64,000 bases of DNA from G963665545 sp963665545 (GTDB lineage Bacteria; Pseudomonadota; Gammaproteobacteria; Xanthomonadales; SZUA-36), in the NCBI GenBank assembly GCA_963665545.2, contig CAXXKZ010000004.1, positions 806,001-870,000 of the forward strand, written 5' to 3'. The notes beneath the pieces were generated by a model. That model saw only the letters and a program-made list of their open reading frames with translations. It had not been told where the DNA came from and did no database searches. A program made the position numbers and the translations under genes. Every line of letters starts with the position of its first letter. Position 1 is the first letter of the stretch. Of the stretch, positions 1 to 9,336 are shown piece by piece.

Positions 1-2
1 TC

Positions 3-338
3 GATGACAAGTACCGCCATGTGATGTCCCAATACGACATGCTACATGACCGAAATGGTCGATTGCTGGTCAACTTTGTGGGCCGCTTCGAAACGCTGCA
101 AGAAGATTTTGATTCGGTGTGCGAATCGCTTGCAATTACCGAGTCACGCCTGCCGCACATCAACTCCTCCGACAAGCAGTCCCGTCATCTGAAGCGGCGG
201 GTCGAGAACTGGCTTTTTTTGAACGGCGAGAACCGCAAACGTCACTACACCGAGTATTACGATGCCCACAGCCTGCAACGGGTAAGCGAACTGTATGCCA
301 GGGATGCAACAGAATTCGGCTATCGCTTTGGCGACTGA
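3..338 (+). CDS. Sulfotransferase family protein, C-terminal part (cut by window start)
   Basis: The frame is open from base 3 to a TGA at 336-338, so only about 111 C-terminal residues are present. The segment VGRFETLQEDFD, followed by LPHINSS and a tyrosine-rich HYTEYYD stretch before the terminal FGYRF, is typical of the end of bacterial sulfotransferases that move sulfate from PAPS to a carbohydrate or lipid acceptor. The PAPS-binding N-terminus lies outside the window, so catalytic competence cannot be judged. It converges on the acetolactate synthase small subunit gene with only 17 bases between stops. The family call rests on the overall pattern, not on catalytic residues. Confidence 0.75.
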   Translation, partial: DDKYRHVMSQYDMLHDRNGRLLVNFVGRFETLQEDFDSVCESLAITESRLPHINSSDKQSRHLKRRVENWLFLNGENRKRHYTEYYDAHSLQRVSELYARDATEFGYRFGD

Positions 339-355
339 ATCCCGTTGCGAGTGGT

Positions 356-856
356 TCAGTCCGGTGCGGCCAACACCTGTTCGCCACGGGCAATCGCCAT
401 GGCGCCGCTGCGGACCACCGCAAGAATTTCCGCGCATTCACCGATCTGCTCAATAAAGCTTTCAATGCGGTGGGTGGCTGCGGTCAGTTCCAGCGTAAAA
501 CTTTGCCGCGAATCATGCAGCACGCGCGCGCCCGCCGAGTGAATGATTTTCGCCAAGGGGTCATCTGAGACCTCATCCAGGCTGACTTTCATCAACAGCA
601 GTTCACGTTCAATGTGATCATCCGTCGTCATATCTGCGGTGTTGACCACATCGACGAGCTTCAGAAGCTGATGGTTAATCTGTTCGATGACCGCATCGGA
701 CCCAACGGTTACCAGCGTCAGCCTGGATATAGTCTGATCATCGGTTGGCGCAACACTGAGCGACTCGATGTTGTAGCCGCGCGTGGAAAACAACGCAACA
801 ACCCGGGTCAGAGCGCCGGCCTGATTCTGCATCAAAATGGAGATCACGTGCCTCAT
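356..856 (-). CDS. ilvH: Acetolactate synthase small (regulatory) subunit
   Basis: A 166-residue protein beginning MRHVISILMQNQAGALTRVV, the classic opening of the N-terminal ACT domain of IlvH/IlvN. The subunit binds valine and activates the catalytic IlvB subunit in the first common step of branched-chain amino acid synthesis. The rest (GYNIESL, then ERELLLMKV and a C-terminal regulatory domain) has the usual length. The frame stays open upstream to 1132 but homology begins at the ATG at 854-856, so I start there. Unusually it is not downstream of ilvB: the two genes are divergent with about 96 bases between their starts. Confidence 0.93.
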   Translation of the reverse strand: MRHVISILMQNQAGALTRVVALFSTRGYNIESLSVAPTDDQTISRLTLVTVGSDAVIEQINHQLLKLVDVVNTADMTTDDHIERELLLMKVSLDEVSDDPLAKIIHSAGARVLHDSRQSFTLELTAATHRIESFIEQIGECAEILAVVRSGAMAIARGEQVLAAPD

Positions 857-952
857 AATAGCGGCCGATAGTGGCGCAAATCCCCGGCTATTGCAATGGG
901 GTAGTGAATGCATGACACTGCGGCCTGCAGTGTAGCAATTTCGGCCAGGATC

Positions 953-2803
953 ATGACCCAAGCACAACCGGCACAACCCGCATCCATGCATCCGTCTGCC
1001 GGGCGGATTATGTCCGGTGCTGAAATGATTGTGCAGGTGCTTGCTGATTTGGGTGTTGATACCATATTTGGCTACTCTGGCGGCGCCATACTGCCGACCT
1101 ATGATGCCGTTTTTCGCTACAACGATGAACATCGCGACCAGGCAGGCAATGCGCCGATGCCGCTCATCGTGCCGGCCAACGAGCAGGGCGCTGCCTTCAT
1201 GGCTGCGGGCTACGCCAGGGTCAAGGGCGAAGTGGGCGTGGTCATGGTCACTTCCGGACCGGGCGCAACCAATACAGTGACGCCGGTGCGTGACTGCATG
1301 GCGGATTCAACGCCCATTGTTGTCATCTGCGGGCAAGTGCCCACCGACGCGATTGGCAGTGATGCGTTCCAGGAGGCGCCGGTGTCGAGTTGCCTGGGAT
1401 CTGTGGCCAAACACACTTTTCTCGTCACGGACCCGGAACAGCTCGAGGCGACAGTCAGAACAGCCTTTGAAATCGCCCGCACCGGCCGGCCGGGGCCAGT
1501 GGTAATCGATATCCCCAAAGACGTTCAAAACTGGCAAGGACCGTTTCAGGGAGAGGGCCTCCTGCCCGTACCAGGCTACCGTGCCAGGATCGAAGAGATC
1601 GAAAGCAATGATCTGGAGGACAGCGAGTGTGCGGCTTTCCTGGAAATCCTGCAACAATCGTCCAGGCCGCTGATTTACGCCGGCGGCGGGGTCATCAACG
1701 GCAATGCATCCACGGCCCTGAGAGAGTTTGCGAGGAAGTTTGGCATCCCGGTCACTACGACGCTGATGGGGATCGGAGCGGTCGACACGCGCGAAGCGCT
1801 GTCGCTGAAAATGCTTGGCATGCACGGCACAGCCTATGCGAATTACGCGGTGGAGGATTGTGACTTCATCATTGCAGTGGGGGCGCGCTTCGACGACCGC
1901 GTGGCCGGCGACCCTGAAAAATTTGCACCCAATGCCCGCCACATCGCCCATTTCGATGTCGACCCCTCGGAAATCGGCAAGGTACGACGGGCCGACTGGT
2001 GTCATATCGGCATTCTGAACCGGGCGCTTGGGGCGATATGCGCCTATGCGGATGGCCACCCAATTGATCTTGATCTCGCCGACTGGCATCGTGAAATCGA
2101 GACTCTGAAGCGCAACTATGCGCTGAATTACGACCGCGACAGCGATCTGATTCAGCCCTATGCAGTGATCGAAACCATCAGCCGCATCACGAACGGCCAG
2201 GCCATCATTTCAACCGGGGTGGGACAGCACCAGATGTGGGCGGCGCAGTATTTCGACTTTCACCAGCCCCGCCAGTGGCTGACGTCTGGAAGCATGGGCA
2301 CCATGGGCTTTGGTTTGCCGGCCGCCATCGGCGCGCAATTTGCTGCACCCGGGCACCTGGTCATTGATGTCGACTGCGATGCCAGCATCCGCATGAACTT
2401 TGGCGAAATGGAAACCGCGACGACCTACAAGCTGCCCCTGAAAATCCTGGTGCTCAACAATTTTGGCGATGGCATGGTCAAACAATGGCAAAAGCTCTAC
2501 TACAAGGGCAGGCTATCTGCCAGCGACAAATCCCTGCGCCTGAAGAATTTCGTGAAAGCTGCCGAGGCGGACGGGTTCGAATACGCACAGCGACTTGACG
2601 ACAAGTCTCGGATGCAACAAACCATTGAATCCTGGTTGGCGTTTCCCGGTCCCGCCTTCCTGGAAGTGGTCATCGACGCCGACGCCGGCGTCTACCCCAT
2701 GGTCGGCCCGGGGTTGAGCTACGCCCAGATGATCACCGGCGAACACATCCCGAGCCGCCACCATTCCGATGAACAGGAAGTCGACGGCTCGGCGATGTTT
2801 TAG
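953..2803 (+). CDS. ilvB: Acetolactate synthase large (catalytic) subunit
   Basis: A 616-residue ThDP-dependent enzyme condensing two pyruvates (or pyruvate plus 2-oxobutyrate) for valine, leucine and isoleucine synthesis. The catalytic glutamate lies in VPANEQGAAF (Glu77), followed by SGPGATN and the flavin-binding middle domain (MLGMHGTAYAN, GARFDDRV). The C-terminal ThDP motif reads DCDASIRMN about residues 474-482. Canonical enzymes have Gly where Cys475 stands here, in the GDG element that binds the diphosphate-metal. I chose the ATG at 953 (AGGA just upstream) over an open-frame ATG at 908; the N-terminus is about 25 residues longer than usual either way. It ends in TAG, seven bases from the convergent M55 gene. 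Confidence 0.92.
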   Translation: MTQAQPAQPASMHPSAGRIMSGAEMIVQVLADLGVDTIFGYSGGAILPTYDAVFRYNDEHRDQAGNAPMPLIVPANEQGAAFMAAGYARVKGEVGVVMVTSGPGATNTVTPVRDCMADSTPIVVICGQVPTDAIGSDAFQEAPVSSCLGSVAKHTFLVTDPEQLEATVRTAFEIARTGRPGPVVIDIPKDVQNWQGPFQGEGLLPVPGYRARIEEIESNDLEDSECAAFLEILQQSSRPLIYAGGGVINGNASTALREFARKFGIPVTTTLMGIGAVDTREALSLKMLGMHGTAYANYAVEDCDFIIAVGARFDDRVAGDPEKFAPNARHIAHFDVDPSEIGKVRRADWCHIGILNRALGAICAYADGHPIDLDLADWHREIETLKRNYALNYDRDSDLIQPYAVIETISRITNGQAIISTGVGQHQMWAAQYFDFHQPRQWLTSGSMGTMGFGLPAAIGAQFAAPGHLVIDVDCDASIRMNFGEMETATTYKLPLKILVLNNFGDGMVKQWQKLYYKGRLSASDKSLRLKNFVKAAEADGFEYAQRLDDKSRMQQTIESWLAFPGPAFLEVVIDADAGVYPMVGPGLSYAQMITGEHIPSRHHSDEQEVDGSAMF

Positions 2804-2809
2804 GCCCTG

Positions 2810-3730
2810 TCAGGGCTGCAGATCGATGCGGTAGGAAGTGATAAAGCGATACACATTGTTGACATCCAAAATGTCTTTTCCGGTGTAGGCGATGGTGTGT
2901 GAATCCACCTGCTCAATGATGGGCAGATAGGACAGCATCTGCACCGGCCGATAGTGTTTTAGCGAGAGTTCCAGCCTGACCGGCGAGGCGAGGCGATACG
3001 GTTTGAAATCCTCCAAACGGGCAATTGCGGCGCTGGTTTTTGCTGCAATCTCTGCATAAGCCGCGGCCGGGGTCAGGGTCTTGGCCGAGTGAAAACTGAT
3101 CGCCCACTTCACCACTGCGCCCTCGATATTCCCGATCTGGGACTGGGCTTCAGCCACAGCGACGTTGTCGCCGGCAATCATAATGACAGGCACACCGAAT
3201 TCCCCGGCGATCGCGGCGTTCATACTGGCTTCTGAGACATTCACGCCATTTAACCGCACTGCGGTGATATTGGCGCTGGATGAGGTGTGTGCCCTGACGC
3301 CATCCATATTGGCCGTGCTGGCATGGTGACCCAGCAAAATAGCGCCGTCAAAGGATGCGTCTATCCCCTCCATCATGCCCAGTGCGCGCGGCCAGGACCG
3401 CACCACCATGACGTCATCGGGCAATTGCTCGATCAGAAGATTCTGCCCGTTTCCATGCGAGTCAGCCACCACGAAAGTCGTCGCGCCGGCGGCGCGGGCT
3501 GCCTCGATGCAGGCATTAACTTCTGCAGTCATAAATTGCCTGAATCGTTGATACTCGAAGCCATCCGGACCCAGTTGGTCCGCCGTGACCACCCCGACCA
3601 CGCCTTCCATATCGGCGGCGATGAAAATCTTCAGTCCACCCTCGCTCCCCGGCTGGGCCTGGGCGTGAGTGGGTGCTCCCAAAGCGATCGCAAGGCCTAA
3701 TATGGCCACTCCAATTGCTTGTATTGCCAT
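2810..3730 (-). CDS. Exported M55-family D-aminopeptidase (DppA-like)
   Basis: About 306 residues. An N-terminal signal peptide (AIGVAILGLAIALG ... AQAQ) suggests periplasmic location. The mature part begins with KIFIAADMEGVVGV, the metal-binding signature of the zinc-dependent DppA/M55 peptidases, followed by DSHGNGQN and LLGHHA. Characterised members cleave D-amino-acid di- and tripeptides, so a role in recycling peptidoglycan-derived or dietary D-peptides is likely; cytoplasmic DppA lacks a signal peptide. The start at 3730 is chosen because the signal peptide begins there; the frame is open slightly further upstream. It is the last gene of a long minus-strand run, 45 bases after the cupredoxin gene. 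Confidence 0.88.
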   Translation of the reverse strand: MAIQAIGVAILGLAIALGAPTHAQAQPGSEGGLKIFIAADMEGVVGVVTADQLGPDGFEYQRFRQFMTAEVNACIEAARAAGATTFVVADSHGNGQNLLIEQLPDDVMVVRSWPRALGMMEGIDASFDGAILLGHHASTANMDGVRAHTSSSANITAVRLNGVNVSEASMNAAIAGEFGVPVIMIAGDNVAVAEAQSQIGNIEGAVVKWAISFHSAKTLTPAAAYAEIAAKTSAAIARLEDFKPYRLASPVRLELSLKHYRPVQMLSYLPIIEQVDSHTIAYTGKDILDVNNVYRFITSYRIDLQP

Positions 3731-3775
3731 GAGGTGATATCCGCGTTGATTGATGATCCGCCAGTATCGCATAGC

Positions 3776-4459
3776 TCAACTCGAATGCCCGCTCCGGATA
3801 AACAGCAAAGTCGCCACCCCGGCCACAATGAGCAAAATCCACACCATCCAAATATGCCAGTGCGGCAGGTAGTCTGACCGGTTGAAGCTGGCACTCAGGG
3901 TGGGAATGCTCCAAAAATTCTGACCACCGCGACCGACCCGCAATTGCGCCTTCATGCCCTTTTCCATGTGCTGGGCCAGGTCGCAGTGCACCAGGTAGGT
4001 CTGATTGTCGCTGGGCACGATGAAACTGTCGGTCCTGCTGTGACCGCCGGCAGCTTCGAGGTGAAACATTCCGGCCGGGTAAAGGTACTTTGGCAGCCCG
4101 TGCACCATCCATTGGTGGCGCGTTTCGTCCTTGTTGACCAGAGTAATTTTAATGCGGCTGCAGGGCTCAACCTGAATTTCCCGGAGGCTGTAGCCAAAAG
4201 TCGTCCCCACCACATCTGCAGCAAACGCAGTGCCGGCTTCTATGGTGAATTCATAATCGGCGCTGATTTCCTTGCAGTCCCTCGGCAGGCGTGCGGAATT
4301 GGCATTCATCACCATCCCTGTCTCGTCCATGACCATCGCATGGTCGCGATGCGACTGCGGCCCAGGCTGCGGCTCCGGGGCCTCCTGGGCAAGGGGCTGT
4401 TCCTGGGCGTACAGCGTTGCCGCGGTCAGAAACACCAACAACACCCACATCGGCCTCAC
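3776..4459 (-). CDS. Membrane-anchored cupredoxin-domain protein
   Basis: 227 residues: a signal peptide (VLLVFLTAATLYA), a His/Met-rich linker (SHRDHAMVMDETGMVM), a cupredoxin fold, then one C-terminal membrane helix (IWMVWILLIVAGVATLLF). Type 1 copper ligand candidates are the His in TRHQWMVH and the Cys-His-Met set in YLVHCDLAQHMEKGM, in the order expected of a blue copper protein. It probably carries electrons or copper at the outer face of the inner membrane. It lies 10 bases downstream of the multicopper oxidase, so the two are probably co-transcribed and may work as a redox pair. Its electron partner is not evident in the sequence. Confidence 0.85.
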   Translation of the reverse strand: MRPMWVLLVFLTAATLYAQEQPLAQEAPEPQPGPQSHRDHAMVMDETGMVMNANSARLPRDCKEISADYEFTIEAGTAFAADVVGTTFGYSLREIQVEPCSRIKITLVNKDETRHQWMVHGLPKYLYPAGMFHLEAAGGHSRTDSFIVPSDNQTYLVHCDLAQHMEKGMKAQLRVGRGGQNFWSIPTLSASFNRSDYLPHWHIWMVWILLIVAGVATLLFIRSGHSS

Positions 4460-4469
4460 TTGGATCGGT

Positions 4470-6170
4470 TCATGGTTGCCTTTTGCCCCGCAGCGTCATC
4501 GACAGCAACAGTGCCAGGGCAATGCCCGTACAAATGCTGAAAACAGCCAGGCGCAACAGCAGCAGAATGTCGATTCCCGCCGAGGAAAACAGGCCCGGCG
4601 CATATGCATTCCAGACGGGCAAATTCTTGCGGTAGTAGGCCGCAGTGAAGTACGGGTCCCAGGCGACACCGGAGGTCTTCAGCCAACCGTCGTCCTGCAG
4701 GAACTGCTCGTACACGATGGCGCTGATGTGGCCACCTGGCCCTATGCCATCGGTGGTAATCGCCTTGCTGCCATGGTCATGAAACAACCACACCCCTGAG
4801 CCATACGACCCCAGCCCGTCGTTGACAGTACTCAGATCCAGATCCAGGCGCTGGGCCGTTGCCAGCCATACCACATCCCGGGTGACCTGCGCGCCAGGCG
4901 CCGCCGGGACGCCGTCACGATGCGTAATCGTCATCGTATGGCCGTGGGTATGCAAGGCAATACCGTCCCGGCCGCCGTTGACCACCCGTAGCTTGACTTT
5001 CTCATTCGACCGCACCACCACCAGACTTTCTCGAAACGTGTAGGGAAAAGACCGCCCGTTCAACATGAAATAGTCGGCTGTGGCTTCGGTCACGTCATAT
5101 TGCCTGTGCATTGATTCGGTGATCAGCCGCGGGTCATTACTTTGCTGTATGCGCTCGTTCAATTCGTTGTCGGCATCGAGGTAGTGCAGGTCGTACTCAC
5201 GGTCATAGTTTTCGCGCACGGACACCGATGATGCCCGAACCAGGCCCGCGCCCACGTTCATCGTCTGCAGCCAGTTGTCAGGGCGATTTTCCTCAATCAC
5301 GAACAGCCCCTGCAAGCCCATCATCACATGGACATGTGGTTGCACATGGCAGTGATAATACTTGGTGCCTGCAGTCCTGGGCTGCAATTCGTAGGTGCGC
5401 GACATGCCAGGCAGCACCGGCACTTCACTGGCGATCGGCACCCCATCATTGCCCTCGCCAGTCACATCCACAAATCCATGATCGCTGCCATGGAGATGGA
5501 GCGTGTGTGGCATATAGTGGCTGTTTTCGAGCGTAATCCTGATCCGGTCGCCGGCTTCAACCCGAATGACAGGTGACGGCAAACGCAACAAACCCTGGGC
5601 CTGGAGTGATTCAAAATTCTGTGTCGACATGCCGCGATGCTTGGGTGCGAAGACCCAGAATCCCGGTGTCAAACCCGGGGCAATGGCATACTGAGTTACC
5701 GGTTCGCGCAACTCCGGGGACGCCCCATTAAGTTCAGCGACTTCGAGCCGAATATGGATCTCATCCGGGTCGCCATCGCCGTCCAGGTCTTTGCCTTTAA
5801 CGACCGCGTCGGGGGTCAGGCCGCTGCGCATCAAAACCTCTTGCGAAACATTATTGGTGCCACGCACAAAGGTCGCCACGGCATCGGGATTATCCGCAAC
5901 ACAGGTGGCGGATGCCGCAATATCAACTCCCTCAATGTGCCGCGCCGAGCGCCAGTGCGCCGTATCCTCGGGACAAAAGGCCTCCGGCACAACGTTCGTC
6001 ACCGGCAGCGAGGCCGACAGCGCTCGGTATTCGCTGGGTCCGAACCACTTGGCCCACTGAATCCTGACACTATAGGGATACCACTGTGGCGGAAACGCCA
6101 AGACGCCAACCAGTATGACGGCCGTCAACCACCCGCCTGGCCTGGCCAAACCTGAAAGTCCCATGCCCAT
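4470..6170 (-). CDS. Multicopper oxidase with N- and C-terminal membrane segments
   Basis: 566 residues. All four copper-ligand blocks of a laccase-type oxidase are visible: HTLHLHG, YYHCHVQPHVHVMMG, ALHTHGHT and FHDHGSKAITT. These build a mononuclear site and a trinuclear cluster that couple substrate oxidation to oxygen reduction. A hydrophobic N-terminus (WLTAVILVGVLAF) and a C-terminal helix (LRLAVFSICTGIALALLL) suggest membrane tethering, which is not usual for the family. A calcium-loop-like DLDGDGDPDE occurs near residue 130. The start overlaps the stop of the upstream gene (TGATG), implying translational coupling. Substrate (Cu(I), phenol or metal) cannot be told from sequence. Confidence 0.88.
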   Translation of the reverse strand: MGMGLSGLARPGGWLTAVILVGVLAFPPQWYPYSVRIQWAKWFGPSEYRALSASLPVTNVVPEAFCPEDTAHWRSARHIEGVDIAASATCVADNPDAVATFVRGTNNVSQEVLMRSGLTPDAVVKGKDLDGDGDPDEIHIRLEVAELNGASPELREPVTQYAIAPGLTPGFWVFAPKHRGMSTQNFESLQAQGLLRLPSPVIRVEAGDRIRITLENSHYMPHTLHLHGSDHGFVDVTGEGNDGVPIASEVPVLPGMSRTYELQPRTAGTKYYHCHVQPHVHVMMGLQGLFVIEENRPDNWLQTMNVGAGLVRASSVSVRENYDREYDLHYLDADNELNERIQQSNDPRLITESMHRQYDVTEATADYFMLNGRSFPYTFRESLVVVRSNEKVKLRVVNGGRDGIALHTHGHTMTITHRDGVPAAPGAQVTRDVVWLATAQRLDLDLSTVNDGLGSYGSGVWLFHDHGSKAITTDGIGPGGHISAIVYEQFLQDDGWLKTSGVAWDPYFTAAYYRKNLPVWNAYAPGLFSSAGIDILLLLRLAVFSICTGIALALLLSMTLRGKRQP

Positions 6171-6813
6171 CAGGAAGCGGTCGGTTCCTGGCTGGAATGG
6201 CGCATCTGAAAACGCCCAAAGCCGCCCGACAATATCCAGTAGCCCAGTTGAACTCCGCCAATGAGCAGCACAAACCAGGGCCAGTATCCCAGCCCTCGCC
6301 CACCGACGTGAAATCCAAAAACGGCCTGATAAGACTTATCCAACGTGGGGTGCTGGGTGGTGACGATGCCGGTGTACCACCCTTATCCAGGAATCGAAAT
6401 GTCGCTGAAAATGATGCGTCTCGCCGGACTTCGGGCGGGTGGTAAAAAACGGTGACGGCGTCCAGGTCGGGTATCGCCTGGACATCATCCCAATTTGCGT
6501 ACAGCGTGAGGTTCTGGACGTCCTTGATAATCCGGAAATCAACCGGCACCTCGCGCAGACTGTCATGCAGATAATCCATGACGAATACGGCCTCGTTTAC
6601 ATCAGGTATGTCTTCGCAGAATTCCTCACTTGCGCGGGTCTGCGGCTGGTACACCGTGAAGTGCGCCTTGAACAGGCCGATCTCAATGACACACAGGTCC
6701 TCTTCGAAAACGACGCCCCCGTGGGCCCAGACCGGGCCGGCGTCCAGGGCAGCCAGAAGGGTTGAGCCCGCCAGCACCGCTGCCAGAAATTTCAATACAG
6801 CCGGGTTTCGCAT
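6170..6813 (-). pseudogene. Exported protein of the copper module, broken by one frameshift
   Basis: The N-terminal part (signal peptide ending VWAHGG, then VVFEEDLCVIEIGLFKAHF and YQPQTRASEEFCEDIPDV) is read from 6813. At about 6377-6383 the frame must shift by one base: after RFLDKGG the frame continuing with YTGIVTTQHPTLDK carries on to a predicted membrane helix (YWPWFVLLIGGVQLGYWIL) and a TGA at 6170-6172. The unshifted frame instead runs into unrelated residues overlapping the oxidase gene. The corrected protein would be about 214 residues with a periplasmic domain and one C-terminal helix. It starts directly after the sulfatase stop and overlaps the oxidase start. I do not recognise a characterised function; its place next to two copper proteins suggests copper handling. 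Confidence 0.7.
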
Positions 6814-8207
6814 TCAATCCTCTATTTCTACACCCTGCAAATAGCCGATGGCCTGCAGGCGCCGTATCTGTTCGTTACTGAGGCTGGCAGCTTCGATTTT
6901 GCCAGTGGGCATCGACGCCAGGAAATCGGTCAGCAATGAATCGAAGGTCCATACCCAATCTTCCGATTGCACGTGCTGCAATTCGCGCGGGTCTTGCGTC
7001 AGGTCAAAATAGTCGGTTTCATCGGAAACCGTATGCCAGATTGATTTATGGTGTCCTTCGCGGGTTGCGATCTGCTGTTCACCGTAGGCAATGCCGGTGG
7101 CATACATGACACGTTTTTCACTCGCCTCACCGGCGATCGCGCGGTCGAGGTGCCGACCATCCCACAGCGCCGGCTCAAATTCGACACCCAGCCAGCGGGC
7201 GAGTGAGGGGGCCAGGTCGATCAGGCTAACCGGCTCGCTGACGGCTTGCCCAACGTACTGCGGATGCCAGATGATCAACGGTACGTGAATGAGTTCCTGA
7301 TAGAGGCTTTGGGAATGGCCGATGTAAGCGACCACGTCGCTGGTCTGCTGGATTCTCGGGTCATTGTCATGATCCCCGAACTCTTCGCCATGGTCCGCCA
7401 TCAACACCACGATGGTGCCGGCCAGCAACTGCCGCTCAGCCATCAGGTCCAGCGTGGCTGCGACGGCATCACGCAGTTCAGCAACTGCCGAGGCATAAAC
7501 CAGGTAGCGTCTGCAGACTTCATCGGCGCGGTTATCGCACACGCCAGGCGGTCCGATCTTGATCGCCAGTGAAATCAAATCAGGGTCAAGTGCGGCGATG
7601 CGCAAGTCCAGCGCCGAAACATCTTCGATGTGCCAGTTGTGCGCTTCCATAAAATGCAGATAGTCGTAGTGCCTGGGCGTGTCCAAGTTGCTGGATCTCT
7701 CATCAAGCAACTCGCCCAGAAACGCCAGCATGGCCCGCCAGTCAGCCGGAAAGTTGTGTGTATTGGAGATGCCACGGTCCAGGCCCCAGCGGGCTAATTT
7801 TGCCATCAGTCATGGCGTGCGCAGAGATGACGGTATTTTTGAATCCTGCTTTTGCAAGTGCCTGCGCCAGCACGGGCACATCTTCAAACATGCCGCTGGG
7901 AATCTGTGTGTCCAGCCGGGCGACAGGTTCTGGAAACAAGCCAACGCCGTGCTGTGGCGGCCACAGCCCCGAAAACACGGTTGCCAGGGAAGGTGCCGTC
8001 CAGGGTGCTGCAGAAGTGGTGTCCTCAAACACCAATCCATCTGCGCTAAGTTCAAACAGGCGATCAGCCCGCTCCGCCCCCCATGCGGGCAAACACGTCA
8101 TAGCGCACGGTGTCCATGCAGATAAACAGCAGATTGTCCACCGGCTCAGCCGGAGCCGAGCAGCTGACCACAACAGCGGCCAGCAGCACCGATATGAATG
8201 CCCTCAT
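6814..8207 (-). pseudogene. Sulfatase/alkaline-phosphatase superfamily lipoprotein, two frameshifts
   Basis: Three frames are needed to read one protein. From the ATG at 8207: a lipoprotein signal (VLLAAVVVSCSAP) and the metal-binding opening DNLLFICMDTVRYD. At the C6 run 8077-8082 the frame shifts by one base to ADRLFELSADGLVFEDTTSAAPWTAPS, where the sulfatase active-site region (normally C/S-x-P-x-R) would lie; SAAPWTAPS has Pro but no Arg. Near 7800-7806 it shifts again to LARWGLDRGISNTHNFP and on to VVLMADHGEEFGDHD, the conserved C-terminal metal site. The two shifts are in the same direction, so neither compensates. Intact, it would be about 464 residues and would hydrolyse sulfate or phosphate esters. 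As written it encodes no full product. Confidence 0.8.
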
Positions 8208-8291
8208 TGCAGACCCCGAGTTATTGACCGGAACTTTGAATGTCATATTCAATATGTGCAGGCAGTATAGGCCAACTCGGTCGGCAGGCAT

Positions 8292-9303
8292 TCATCGATT
8301 CCGGCTTCTAATCCAGCCAATCAGCGGAATCGGCAGATAAAGCGCAAAAAACAGGCCACACAGTGGCGCCATCCATTCCGCCCCCAACCGGTCAATGCCC
8401 AACCCGGTTAGTAATGGACCGATGACGGTACCAGCGCCCCAACAGGCTGTAAATGCCGTGCTCGCCCGGGCGAGCTTCATACCCTTGAAACTTTGACCCA
8501 TCAGTATGACAGCCAGGGCGTAAATCATGCCCTCCATACCCCCGAATGCAAAAATAAACGCACCTGCATAGGCAGGCCGTTGCAACACAAAAGGCATCAC
8601 GGCAAGAGCCACCGTGGTGCATGCAACACAAATGGTCAACAATCCCAGGCGGTTGACGTGATCGGCCAGCCAACCCAGCGGCAACACGCAAATCATCGAC
8701 CCCAAGGCCATGATGGTCATCAGTCCCAGGCTGTAGGTCTGGGTCAATCCGATACTCACACCGAACAGAGGAAAGAACGTAATCATGGATTCAGCCGCAG
8801 CCCCGTAGGCAATATTCGCCAGCATGATCAGCGGCGCGGCCAGGAAAACCTTCCACAGTCCATCGGCCATTTCATCATCCCTTGCGGCCGCTTGCGGCCC
8901 ATCAACGGCTAACACGGCGAACAGCGGAATCGCAGCCACGAATATCAGTACTGCGGCACAAGCAAAGGGCAGTAGGCCTTGCGTCCCGGTCAGCGCCAGC
9001 AGCAGCGGCCCCAGCGCAAAGCCCGCGGCGCCCACTGAGGCGTAGAGCCCGATGACCCTGCCTCTGATGTGTTCCTCCGCCAATTCATTGATCAGGGCAC
9101 GGCGACAGCGGCGCTATCGCGAACACCGCCACGGCTTGACTGAGCGTACTCAAGCCAATCAATGTCTTGCTGACGCCCTGGGCATCGAGCACCAGGGCAA
9201 ATAGTGGGAAGGCGATGCCGTAAACAAGATTGACGACCGCCATGGAAGCAATTACTGCGATCAGACTGCGATTTGGGGATTTGAAAGCTGCCCTCAGGGA
9301 CAT
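8292..9303 (-). pseudogene. Major facilitator superfamily transporter with internal deletion
   Basis: The first 65 or so codons (9303 downward) give two membrane helices, ending in VAVFAIAPL. At about 9084-9110 the sequence passes into a second frame at ALINELAEEHIRGRVIGLYASVGAAGFALGPLLL, which in MFS proteins is the loop and helix 5 region. Helices 3 and 4, including the usual conserved loop, are missing: I estimate 60-80 codons lost. The remaining helices run on to a stop at 8292. Total remaining length is about 335 codons against about 400 for the family. The lesion is a deletion that also changes frame, so it is not a simple base-run error. Substrate unknown. Confidence 0.78.
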
Positions 9304-9336
9304 GGCTCCGACAACGCTTGCAGATTGCGGCCTGGC

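Noticed and set aside
2803..2816. Palindrome GCCCTG-T-CAGGGC as a bidirectional terminator
   Set aside because: One-base loop and no U-tract; it overlaps the end of the ilvB gene and is too short to support the claim.
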